64,000 bases of DNA, taken from the NCBI RefSeq assembly GCF_024347495.1, contig NZ_AP025490.1:3162001-3226000 (forward strand), written 5' to 3'. Under the pieces are notes generated by a model. It was given only the letters and a program-made list of their open reading frames with translations, did no database searches and was not told where the DNA came from. A program made the translations under genes and the position numbers. Source of the stretch: Vibrio gallaecicus (lineage in GTDB: Bacteria; Pseudomonadota; Gammaproteobacteria; Enterobacterales; Vibrionaceae). Below are positions 1-8,162 of this stretch, in pieces (the first letter of the stretch is position 1; each line of letters starts with the position of its first letter).

Positions 1-558
1 ATTAATTTTGCCCATTACGCGGTCAGAACGAATAAATCGACCCATTTGTGCCGCCAATGAAATGTAACCAAGCATTACGATACCATCAATAACAACTGTC
101 GTAACACCCAGAACCAAAAGTTGTGGCATCTGAGGTTGCATTGGGTTTATAAATTGTGGGAAAAGTGCCACAAGGAAAACTATTGACTTAGGGTTAGTCA
201 AATTAATCAACACTGCATTACGCATGAGGTCCCAACTCGACTTAGTTCCTTCGCCGGTTTGTGCGATCAAACTTGAGCGATCACGCCACTTTTGAATCCC
301 TAACCAAACTAAATAGATCACACCCACCCATTTGATAATAGAGAATGCAAGAGCTGATTTTGCGACCAAAGCACCAATACCTGCGCCAACGAGAACAATA
401 TGAAAAGCAAGACCAAGTTGCAGGCCAATAATCGATGCTAATGACTTCCTCGTCCCATAACTCAAACCATTACTGATTGAGTTAACGGTACCAGAACCAG
501 GTGCTAGGCTAAAAAGAATAGCGGTAACAACATAAGCTAACCAAACATGAGTATCCAT
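1..558 (-). CDS. rhtB: RhtB/LysE-family amino-acid exporter, partial
   Basis: This is the N-terminal 186 codons of a LysE/RhtB-type inner-membrane exporter; the 3' end lies outside the window. The reading starts MDTHVWLAYVVTAILFSLAP and continues with the family's PGSG and NLTNPKS motifs between hydrophobic segments. RhtB proteins are about 206 residues, so only some 20 are missing. The ATG at 558 is preceded by an AAGGAAA ribosome site. It is divergent from pldB, as an rhtB-pldB pair is in other gamma-proteobacteria. The family exports homoserine, homoserine lactone or related amino acids; the substrate here is inferred from homology and neighbourhood only. Confidence 0.8.
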   Translation of the reverse strand, partial: MDTHVWLAYVVTAILFSLAPGSGTVNSISNGLSYGTRKSLASIIGLQLGLAFHIVLVGAGIGALVAKSALAFSIIKWVGVIYLVWLGIQKWRDRSSLIAQTGEGTKSSWDLMRNAVLINLTNPKSIVFLVALFPQFINPMQPQMPQLLVLGVTTVVIDGIVMLGYISLAAQMGRFIRSDRVMGKIN

Positions 559-637
559 TGCATTTCCTTATGAGTTCATTAATCTAATATCATTAGTAGC
601 GACTACGCTCTCACTGTTTCACTTAGGCATTTTCATC

Positions 638-1633
638 ATGGAAAATTCAGGTGCCATGCACCCTTCTTATACGCAAGAGCATCAGTTCGAGCAAGCGATT
701 AAACACCCAATAGCCAACCTTTGGCAACAAAGAAATGAAGGTTATGTTACAACATCCCATAAAAGAAAATCATACTGGTGCAGTTATACCCATCCTGAAC
801 ACAATAAAGTCATTGTCATTGTTAATGGGCGCATTGAGTCATGCTGGAAATACCAAGAGCTTTTCTACGACCTTTTTCAAAAAGGCTACGATATTTATTC
901 CTTTGATCATCAAGGGCAAGGGTTATCAGAACGATTGGTAAAAGACTCTGACATTGGGCACATCCAAGAATTTGATGATTATGTCGCTGACATGGCAACT
1001 TTAGTGAAAAGCTTCCAGATAGAGCGCTATAAAGAACGCTACTTATTAGGTCATTCTATGGGAAGTACGATATCAACTCGGTACTTGCAAATCACACAGG
1101 AACATACTTTTGATAAAGTCGCACTGTGTGCCCCAATGTATGGTGTAAATACAGAATGGTACTTAAAACCAGTGGCACTAATACTAAGCCAACTGCTAAC
1201 AGCCATTAGTACAAAAGCAACCTATGCTCCAGGACAAAAGGAATACTTCCAAAAACCATTTGAAGATAATCCTTTAACACAAAGTAACGTTCGCTATCAA
1301 TGGTTTCGTAAACTCTATGAAGAAAAACCCGAATTGAAAGTGGGCGGCGCCAGCACTCGCTGGGTATGGCAAGGTCTTATGGCTGCTAAGCAATGTATTC
1401 AGCAAACTCGCCAAATTCAAATCCCCTTACTGATTGTTCAAGCCGGAAGCGAGAGGATTGTGAGTAATGAAGCTCAAGTTCGTTTTATCAAAAAACTGGC
1501 TAAAACCAACCCTTTCTGCCAATTTAAGACCATTAACAATGCGCAGCATGAAGTGCTCTTTGAAAAAGATCAGTATCGAAACCAAACACTGGATGCCATT
1601 TGTGATTTTTTTAGCGCTCAAGATAAGCGCTGA
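638..1633 (+). CDS. pldB: Lysophospholipase L2 (alpha/beta hydrolase)
   Basis: This is a 331-residue monoacylglycerol-lipase-type alpha/beta hydrolase. The nucleophile elbow GHSMGS (around residue 138), the early FDHQGQG motif and a late NAQHEVLFE segment carrying the probable catalytic histidine are visible. In enteric bacteria PldB deacylates lysophospholipids at the inner membrane. No signal peptide is visible. It is followed after 137 bp by yigL, the pldB-yigL order known from E. coli, and is divergent from the RhtB-like gene. The start is uncertain: ATG 638 gives the longest reading, and an in-frame ATG six codons later is also possible. Function is assigned by family and synteny. Confidence 0.85.
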   Translation: MENSGAMHPSYTQEHQFEQAIKHPIANLWQQRNEGYVTTSHKRKSYWCSYTHPEHNKVIVIVNGRIESCWKYQELFYDLFQKGYDIYSFDHQGQGLSERLVKDSDIGHIQEFDDYVADMATLVKSFQIERYKERYLLGHSMGSTISTRYLQITQEHTFDKVALCAPMYGVNTEWYLKPVALILSQLLTAISTKATYAPGQKEYFQKPFEDNPLTQSNVRYQWFRKLYEEKPELKVGGASTRWVWQGLMAAKQCIQQTRQIQIPLLIVQAGSERIVSNEAQVRFIKKLAKTNPFCQFKTINNAQHEVLFEKDQYRNQTLDAICDFFSAQDKR

Positions 1634-1770
1634 ACAATAGCAAACTTGCTAAAGAGGAAGAGAAGTCAGTGACCTTTACCCTCTTTTCTTTCTCTGTTTT
1701 CGCATACAATTTGTAGGTCAAAAGAACGATGCTAGATCACTAGCATTCATAACAACGCAATGAGGGCTAA

Positions 1771-2598
1771 ATGACTACTTCTGCATTAAAAGATACCGTT
1801 AAAATTGTCGCGTCAGATCTCGATGGCACACTACTCGCTCCAAACCACCAGCTCAGCGACTTTACTAAGCAAACCCTCACTGAATTGCACCAGCAAGGTT
1901 ATACCTTCATTTTTGCTACTGGTCGTCACCATGTAGATGTTGCAGGCATTCGCGAGCAAACCGGCATTCCTGCCTACATGATCACATCCAACGGTGCACG
2001 TGTTCATGACTTAAATGATAACCTCACCTACGCAAAGAACATTCCTGCTCACCTAGTTCAACAAGTTGTTGATGTCCTTAAAGGTGATCCGGAAATTTTC
2101 ATTCATATTTACATGAATGACGAATGGCTAATGAACCGTGATGACGAAGGCATGAAGAACTTCCATGACCAAACCGGATTCACTTATCGTTTATTTGACA
2201 TCAACAATGCCCCTCAAGAAGGTATTGCTAAAATTTTCTTCACTCACCCTAACCAAGAACACGAATACCTTGTTCCGTTTGAAGACAAACTCAATGAGCT
2301 ATTGGGTGACAAGCTAAACATCGCATTCTCAACACCTTGGTGTTTAGAAGTGATGGCGGATGAAGTATCTAAAGGTCACGCTTTAGAAGCCGTGGCTAAA
2401 TCTATGAATTTAGGCTTGGAGCACTGTATCGCCTTTGGTGATGGAATGAATGATGCAGAGATGCTTTCAATGGCTGGCAAAGGGTTAGTGATGGGAACAT
2501 CTCATGAGAAAGTATTGAAAGCTTTACCAAATAACGAAGTGATTGGTAGTAATGCCGATGACGCTGTCGCTCATTATCTGCATGAGCACTTGCTATAA
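1771..2598 (+). CDS. yigL: Cof-type HAD phosphatase YigL
   Basis: A 275-residue HAD-superfamily phosphatase of the Cof (IIB) subclass. HAD motif I is SDLDGTLL (near residue 15), motif II lies in FATGRHH, and the metal-binding motif IV is GDGMNDAEM near residue 224. E. coli YigL dephosphorylates pyridoxal phosphate and sugar phosphates; the same broad role is inferred here. The ATG has a GAGGG ribosome site five bases upstream. It follows pldB and is closed by a hairpin terminator at 2626-2651. Length and motifs are normal for the family. Confidence 0.9.
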   Translation: MTTSALKDTVKIVASDLDGTLLAPNHQLSDFTKQTLTELHQQGYTFIFATGRHHVDVAGIREQTGIPAYMITSNGARVHDLNDNLTYAKNIPAHLVQQVVDVLKGDPEIFIHIYMNDEWLMNRDDEGMKNFHDQTGFTYRLFDINNAPQEGIAKIFFTHPNQEHEYLVPFEDKLNELLGDKLNIAFSTPWCLEVMADEVSKGHALEAVAKSMNLGLEHCIAFGDGMNDAEMLSMAGKGLVMGTSHEKVLKALPNNEVIGSNADDAVAHYLHEHLL

Positions 2599-2625
2599 GC
2601 GATTAGCGAGCTGTATTTAACCTAA

Positions 2626-2651
2626 AAAAAGCAACCACTCGGTTGCTTTTT
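2626..2651. terminator. Bidirectional intrinsic terminator after yigL and the EVE-domain gene
   Basis: A hairpin with stem AAAAGCAACC / GGTTGCTTTT and loop ACTC, with A and T tracts on either side. It lies between the convergent ends of yigL (+) and the EVE-domain gene (-), so it can serve both strands. Confidence 0.85.
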
Positions 2652-2669
2652 ATCCTTCCAACAGACTGT

Positions 2670-3140
2670 TTAACTGCGCTTCGGTAATGTCTCTTTACTT
2701 AAAATTGCCGTCCATTCTGCTTCTGAAACGGGCATGATTGATAAGCGGTTTCCACGTTTGACCAAAGGCATATTTTCAAGCTCAGGCATCGCTTTTAATG
2801 TCGCAAGGGGTATAAGCCTTTCTGTTACTCGTACAAACTCGACATCAACCATGATCCACCTAGGATTCTCTTGGGTAGATTTTGGATCGTAATAATCGCT
2901 TTCCGGATCGAACTGAAAATGATCGGGGTACGCTTCTCGGGTCACTTTTGCAATCCCTGCTACCCCAACCTTTTTGCATGAAGAATGATAGATCAGCACT
3001 AAATCACCCAACTTCACATCATCACGCATCATATTTCTTGCTTGATAATTGCGCACCCCCTCCCAACAGGAGGAGTTTTGTGTCCGTAATGTGTTAATTG
3101 AGAATGTGTCGGGTTCTGTTTTAAATAACCAATATGCCAT
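2670..3140 (-). CDS. EVE-domain protein
   Basis: A 156-residue EVE-domain protein starting MAYWLFKTEPDTFSI, with the family's WEGVRNYQARN motif near residue 27 and GDLVLIYHS near residue 45. EVE domains are PUA-like folds that bind modified bases in nucleic acids; a role in RNA or DNA base recognition is known for the family, but the ligand here is unknown. An upstream in-frame start would add 30 residues with no family resemblance, so the MAYWLF start is preferred although its ribosome site is weak. It is divergent from the lipoprotein gene, with only 39 bp between the two starts. Confidence 0.85.
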   Translation of the reverse strand: MAYWLFKTEPDTFSINTLRTQNSSCWEGVRNYQARNMMRDDVKLGDLVLIYHSSCKKVGVAGIAKVTREAYPDHFQFDPESDYYDPKSTQENPRWIMVDVEFVRVTERLIPLATLKAMPELENMPLVKRGNRLSIMPVSEAEWTAILSKETLPKRS

Positions 3141-3179
3141 AATAAATCCAGTTAACGGTTGCTCATAGGAAGATATTAC

Positions 3180-4721
3180 ATGAAGGCATTTAAAAACCCA
3201 GCAACGTGGCTGGCTATTCTGGCACTTCAAGGCTGCAGCTCTGCACCTGAAGTTGTCACTGAACCTGAGTTACCACCAGCAACTTTAGATGAACCTAAGA
3301 GCATTCAACCTCAAACATTCATCATGCGTGGGCAAGTGGTTGTCGGACATGAGACGCGAACCTTCACTCCTTGTGGTAGCCAGCAACAATACTGGTTAGA
3401 TCTCCCTAAAGGCGCACTTCAACAAGCACTGGCTCTGCCTTCAAGACCTTATCAAACCATGTATGGTGAGATGATTGGTCACCTTAGTGTTCCCAGCCAA
3501 ACAGGCTATAACGCAGATTTCACAGCTCGCTTTGTTGTTGAGCAAGTCAATTTACTGACTACAGAAAACCCTGAACGATGCTCTCAACCGCTTCGCCCGA
3601 CTCGTGCCTTTGGTACAGAACCTTTTTGGTCTGCATCTTTTAACAAAGACCAAATTACTTATACCCCAATGGGTGATAAACCACAGAATCTGGCTATCCA
3701 ATCAAGTCGAGTAAGCGCTGATAAAAGGCAATATAGCCTGAATGACGGTGAGCTTGAGCTACAAAAAGAAACCTGTAACGACGGTATGAGCGATTCAATA
3801 TACGGTTGGAAATCTCAACTTACTATTGGGAGTAAAGACTTAGATGGGTGCGCAACTGTAGCGAATGTCGACTCCACTCTGGATTGGTCTGGGCTATATT
3901 TTGCTAGCTCAACGGATAACATAGGGTTTTCTGTTCAACTAGAGCTGCATGGCAACCATAGTGCAACGACCACTTATTCTTATACTTCTGGCGAGCCATC
4001 TATTATCGAGCAAGGCTTCTGGCAACAGTTAAATAAAGATCAAGTGCAAGTAGTGATGACACAACATCAACAGCAATATTTAATATCAGAGAGAATTTTT
4101 ACTCGGGATGGTTATCAGTTAACTGCAGAAAAAGAAAAAGTTGGTAACGTGGTTTACCCTATCTCGAATGGGGGGCTTACCTTATTTAGAGCAAAATCAA
4201 CGCTAAGCACTCAAGTTGAAAAAGCATCAAATACATCCGTAGATTTATCGGCAAAACAGATAAACTCCAGCTCCGATTTTAATCAAGACGTCGACAATGC
4301 CATTCGTCGATATTTCAAGATCCACCAAACCTCCCCAGACAACACCAAATATAGGTGGCTGACCTATGACCTCAATGGTGATGGAAATGATGAACTGTTA
4401 GCGCAGTTAGATTGGTGCGGCTCAGGTGGGTGTACATTGCTTATCTTTGAAAACCATAATGATGATTGGCGTTTCAATAGTCGTATCACCCTAGTACAAG
4501 ATGATATTAGATTAGGCAAAAACCAAAATCATGGCTGGCAAGATCTTATCTTCAATGTTCGAGGTGGAGGGGCAACGCCAGCTCAACACAAGTTAAGCTA
4601 CACCGGGGTAAGCTATCCAATGAACCCGAGTGTGTCACCGGTTGTTCAAGGTAATAATGTAACTGACGTAATACTCTTCGCTGACAAAATCACTCCAGTA
4701 CAAGACGGAGTCATGCTGTAA
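3180..4721 (+). CDS. COG3650-like lipoprotein of unknown function
   Basis: A 513-residue predicted lipoprotein. It starts MKAFKNPATW and has a lipobox LQGC at about residue 20, so the mature protein should be lipid-anchored after cleavage before the cysteine. The segment FGTEPFWSASF resembles the conserved core of COG3650-type envelope proteins. The C-terminal part has an EF-hand-like DLNGDGNDE stretch followed by DWCGSGGCTLLIFE, perhaps a disulfide. Start 3180 is chosen because it begins the signal peptide and follows AGGAAG. The TAA stop shares one base with the ATG of the next gene (TAATG), suggesting translational coupling. Function unknown. Confidence 0.7.
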   Translation: MKAFKNPATWLAILALQGCSSAPEVVTEPELPPATLDEPKSIQPQTFIMRGQVVVGHETRTFTPCGSQQQYWLDLPKGALQQALALPSRPYQTMYGEMIGHLSVPSQTGYNADFTARFVVEQVNLLTTENPERCSQPLRPTRAFGTEPFWSASFNKDQITYTPMGDKPQNLAIQSSRVSADKRQYSLNDGELELQKETCNDGMSDSIYGWKSQLTIGSKDLDGCATVANVDSTLDWSGLYFASSTDNIGFSVQLELHGNHSATTTYSYTSGEPSIIEQGFWQQLNKDQVQVVMTQHQQQYLISERIFTRDGYQLTAEKEKVGNVVYPISNGGLTLFRAKSTLSTQVEKASNTSVDLSAKQINSSSDFNQDVDNAIRRYFKIHQTSPDNTKYRWLTYDLNGDGNDELLAQLDWCGSGGCTLLIFENHNDDWRFNSRITLVQDDIRLGKNQNHGWQDLIFNVRGGGATPAQHKLSYTGVSYPMNPSVSPVVQGNNVTDVILFADKITPVQDGVML

Positions 4722-5353
4722 TGCAAGAGCAGCAAGAGCAGCAAGAGCAGCAAGAGCTAAAAGTATGTACTGGTTGTGGGTTTAAGCACCAATGCATTTG
4801 CGATCAAACACCACAAGTGGACAGCTCGATTGAGTTAGTACTATTAACTCATAAGAACGAGCATTCTCGCGAAACCAATACCGGAAAACTGCTCAACCAA
4901 ACCCTAGAAAACTGCCACGTGTATACATGGCAGAGAAAAGAGCCTCCGATAGAGTTGCTTAAAAAGATTGCGCAGCCTGAGCTTCAGGCGTTTGTTCTCT
5001 TCCCTAGTGAAACCAGCCAATCTTGTCAGCAAATCATAAAAAGCCTGCCTGCGAGCCAAGAGCATATCCAGCCACTATTTATTATGCTGGACGGAACCTG
5101 GCAAGAAGCAAAGAAGATGCTCAATAAAAGCCCATGGCTAAAATCATTACCCGCGATTCATCTGCAAACCACTCACGATTCCCTGTATACACTAAGGCGA
5201 AATCAAGAGGCTGGTCATTTATGCACTTGTGAAGTCGGTATCCAATTGCTTAGAGAGCTCAACCAAGATCAGCAAGCAGACCAAATTGAGCAGTACTTTG
5301 AACAGTATTTACAAGTCTATAAAGCGGATAAGTGCGGGCATAAACTGCAGTAA
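4721..5353 (+). CDS. tapT: DTW-domain tRNA-uridine aminocarboxypropyltransferase
   Basis: A 210-residue DTW-domain protein of the YfiP/TapT type, which in E. coli transfers the aminocarboxypropyl group of S-adenosylmethionine to U47 of tRNA (acp3U). The N-terminal Cys cluster CTGCGFKHQCIC (from residue 16) suggests a zinc site. The signature is MLDGTWQEAKKM, a DGTW variant of the DTW motif. The first 12 residues are a low-complexity EQQ repeat made by a 9-bp tandem repeat. Start and preceding stop overlap as TAATG, so it is probably co-translated with the lipoprotein gene. Symbol is by homology to the E. coli gene. Confidence 0.8.
   Translation: MQEQQEQQEQQELKVCTGCGFKHQCICDQTPQVDSSIELVLLTHKNEHSRETNTGKLLNQTLENCHVYTWQRKEPPIELLKKIAQPELQAFVLFPSETSQSCQQIIKSLPASQEHIQPLFIMLDGTWQEAKKMLNKSPWLKSLPAIHLQTTHDSLYTLRRNQEAGHLCTCEVGIQLLRELNQDQQADQIEQYFEQYLQVYKADKCGHKLQ
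4724..4757 (+). repeat. 9-bp tandem repeat at the start of the DTW-domain gene
   Basis: The unit CAAGAGCAG occurs three times exactly and then partially, starting at the second codon of the DTW-domain gene and encoding QEQ/EQQ repeats. The unit is a multiple of three, so copy-number change would alter protein length without shifting frame. Confidence 0.85.
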
Positions 5354-5376
5354 GCAGCTAAGGTAACAACACAAAC

Positions 5377-5406
5377 AATAAAGGGAAGCTAGCGCTTCCC
5401 TTTATT
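5377..5406. terminator. Bidirectional intrinsic terminator
   Basis: A long hairpin with stem AATAAAGGGAAGC / GCTTCCCTTTATT and a TAGC loop. It lies between the DTW-domain gene (+) and the first FIST-EAL gene (-), which converge here. Confidence 0.85.
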
Positions 5407-5424
5407 GCAAATTATATGCATGGA

Positions 5425-5440
5425 TGTTTCACGTGGAACG
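5425..5440. other. parS: parS-like ParB-binding site 1
   Basis: TGTTTCACGTGGAACG, which on the other strand reads CGTTCCACGTGAAACA. It matches the ParB consensus NGTTNCACGTGAAACN known from Vibrio chromosome 1 and most bacteria. It is intergenic, between the convergent DTW-domain gene and the first FIST-EAL gene. It is one of three such matches in the window. Confidence 0.85.
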
Positions 5441-5521
5441 TCAGCCCCTTTATTCTCATCCATTTTAAACCTTATGATTATAAGCAGACTGCCAAGCTCC
5501 ACTGAGCACAAGTCAACGTGT

Positions 5522-8005
5522 TTAGAACAAACGCTTCGGCTCACTAAAGTAAAAACCTTGCAAATAATCGACACCCATATCTTCAGCAATTTCACAAACC
5601 TGCTGATTATGAACAAATTCAGCGACCGTTTTTGCATTCAATATCTGGCATAAACTCACCAGTTGTTGTGCTATTTTTCTTTGCTTCTCATCTTGGTCAA
5701 TATTGCGAATCAAGCTGCCATCTAATTTGATGACTTGCGGTTCGAGTTTTAATATTTCATCAATGTTCGAGTACCCCGACCCAAAATCATCCACAATAAT
5801 ATTTACCCCTAAATCGCGGAAGTGATTACATACCTCTATCAGACGGCTGTAATCCTTAATTTGTTCGGTCTCTAATACTTCTAACCCAATACGCTGCGGG
5901 TGGCTTATCAATCCAATGGCATCTTCCAAGTGATATAAGGTTTTCTCATTGGTTAGATCTTGAGGAGATAGATTGATCGAAAAAGAGTCGGTTCTTTCAC
6001 TCATGCACTCAAACGTTCGAGTAATCATCTGTCGACTGAGACGAGTGTATAGGTGAGTACCTTCTATAATAGGTAGGAATTTACCTGGTGCGATGAGTTC
6101 TCCATCTTCTTCAATACGAACCAAACATTCATAGCTTTCCACTTGATGGGTATGAGCTGCCACGATGGGCTGAGCACAAGCGACCACGTTTTTATGTAGA
6201 ACCGCACGGCTAACACAAGATAACCAGCCAAGTTGCTCTTGCCTTTCTTGTTCTAACTTAATTAAGGTTCGAGCATTCACTAGGTGTTTATTATTACGTA
6301 CCGCATCACGGCGCGCTTCTATCGACTTAAGCAGTAAATCGTCAGTTGATAAATTAGGAAAGTCGCAACGGCTCGCTAAGCCAGCACTTAGAGACACTGA
6401 CAAGTAATCGATATCAGGTAGCCCCATCGGCTCAAAGTTTACATGCTCTGTTGTATCTGCAAATTCAGAGAAACGCATTTGTATAAACTCTTCACTCTGC
6501 ATGCTTTCAAATACTACCGCCCACTCACCGATACCAATGCTGTACAACAAGCAGTCTTTATCAAATAGCTTCCAAAGAGCTTTTTGAAAATACTCACTTA
6601 AATCATTCAATAGCTGATCACCCACGTGATAACCATATTTTTCATTTATCTGGCTGAAGTTACTCACCTTTAAGCTCAATAAATGGCTTGATGGCTTCAT
6701 CTGCGCGAGCTTTTCTCTCAATACACTACGATTGGGTAACTGAGTCCGGCGATCTACTCGATAACTCGCCGTCAACTCCGTCGCTTGTTTTTGTATTTTA
6801 CTCGTCATGGTTTGGTTCATGCCATCAACATCAACAAGCGCATTTCGGATCAAAGAAAATAATGGCGATATTGCACTTGCCGTTTTATTGAGAGGTGTGG
6901 CTTGTTCGCTAGAGTGAACCCCTTCTCTCAACGCTATATAGGTCAAACTATGGTGCAATAATCGCTGCTGGTCATCATCTCTGTATAGCTCCCCCATACA
7001 ATAAACACCAAAGCTGTCTGCCAAATTTTGGAACACAGAAACTTCTTGGTTGCCTTCAATGAAATCAAGACGCGAGGTACAGTTATAAATAAAAAATTGT
7101 TCGGGAGCGTGACTAGCGACTTGCTGCACACCATTCCGCACTTGCTCCAGGGTCAGCGATGGATGGTCGTAACAAAAGCGAACCTCATCACCTACATTAA
7201 ATTCCCCATTAAACTCAAGCGCATTATCGTCGACAATTCTCATCGGTAAAAAAATACTTTGGTCTTTAGGCTCACCAACCATTAATGGAAAATCATGCAG
7301 TTGCTCTAAAGGTACTTCTAGACCATCCGCTAAATAATGATTATAAAGTTCTCTTACTGGGCGACCATCCAGTTCATAAACCAATTTCCCATCAGCGGCA
7401 GTCACGCGGAATGTTTTACCTATTGGGTTCCACTCGGTATAAAAGCCTTTGGCAATAGCCAAATCGGAGCCATGCAGAGCCACCATCACATAAGCATTTT
7501 CATAACAACAACCATCCAACATGACCCAGCGGCCGTAATCAGTAATCGTTGAAGCACCACCAGCAATCGGGATTTGTAATCGAGAGTGATTGAATGAGGA
7601 AAAAAGAGCTTGTTTGCTCATATTCATTCGGTCGGCAAAGCAAATAATGGCTTGAGTATGCTTAGTGCATTCTAATTGGTGCCACATTTGCGCGCTGTCG
7701 GCTGCTAAGTCATCGCTATATGAGACAAGGCTGCAAGAAAGGGAAACTGAAGAGAAGCGAGTGATAATAAGGTAAAGGCCTTGATACTCTATTTCACCTT
7801 TACGAATAAAATGATTTGCGCTTGCACCAATGAGCTGAGCGTTGGGGAAAGTCTTTTTAATCTCCAGACATGCAGATTCAACTCGACTCTTTTCAAATGA
7901 AGAAAAGACCTGAATTAATAGTTTTTCATTAGATAAAAAAGAGACCTGACTTAACTCCGTTTGAAGTTGGTCAAAATCTTGTACCAAGATTGAAATAGAC
8001 TGCAT
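5522..8005 (-). CDS. FIST-GGDEF-EAL signalling protein (copy 1)
   Basis: An 827-residue cytoplasmic protein with FIST_N (about 25-190), FIST_C (about 215-345, ending CMGELY), a GGDEF-like domain (about 415-575) and an EAL domain (about 590-820). The GGDEF signature is degenerate (GIGEW at 491-495), so cyclase activity is unlikely. The EAL domain keeps the residues expected for cyclic-di-GMP hydrolysis: E626 (ECL in place of EAL), N678, E709, D739-D740, K760, E796 and Q816. FIST domains are thought to sense small ligands. I infer a ligand-controlled phosphodiesterase. Start 8005 aligns with the paralog's MQT start; a GTG two codons upstream is possible. No transmembrane segments are visible. 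Confidence 0.85.
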   Translation of the reverse strand: MQSISILVQDFDQLQTELSQVSFLSNEKLLIQVFSSFEKSRVESACLEIKKTFPNAQLIGASANHFIRKGEIEYQGLYLIITRFSSVSLSCSLVSYSDDLAADSAQMWHQLECTKHTQAIICFADRMNMSKQALFSSFNHSRLQIPIAGGASTITDYGRWVMLDGCCYENAYVMVALHGSDLAIAKGFYTEWNPIGKTFRVTAADGKLVYELDGRPVRELYNHYLADGLEVPLEQLHDFPLMVGEPKDQSIFLPMRIVDDNALEFNGEFNVGDEVRFCYDHPSLTLEQVRNGVQQVASHAPEQFFIYNCTSRLDFIEGNQEVSVFQNLADSFGVYCMGELYRDDDQQRLLHHSLTYIALREGVHSSEQATPLNKTASAISPLFSLIRNALVDVDGMNQTMTSKIQKQATELTASYRVDRRTQLPNRSVLREKLAQMKPSSHLLSLKVSNFSQINEKYGYHVGDQLLNDLSEYFQKALWKLFDKDCLLYSIGIGEWAVVFESMQSEEFIQMRFSEFADTTEHVNFEPMGLPDIDYLSVSLSAGLASRCDFPNLSTDDLLLKSIEARRDAVRNNKHLVNARTLIKLEQERQEQLGWLSCVSRAVLHKNVVACAQPIVAAHTHQVESYECLVRIEEDGELIAPGKFLPIIEGTHLYTRLSRQMITRTFECMSERTDSFSINLSPQDLTNEKTLYHLEDAIGLISHPQRIGLEVLETEQIKDYSRLIEVCNHFRDLGVNIIVDDFGSGYSNIDEILKLEPQVIKLDGSLIRNIDQDEKQRKIAQQLVSLCQILNAKTVAEFVHNQQVCEIAEDMGVDYLQGFYFSEPKRLF

Positions 8006-8162
8006 ATTCACATTAATCTTTAAGTTAATGGCTTGTTATTCTGCTCGCATTTCTAGTGCTATGCACGTAATAAAACTGATAGCTTTATTAATAATGTGAG
8101 GTCCGTGTCATCCAGTTTATGGAATGCGCCACCAATATACAGTTAATTTCTTTCGTTTTTTG

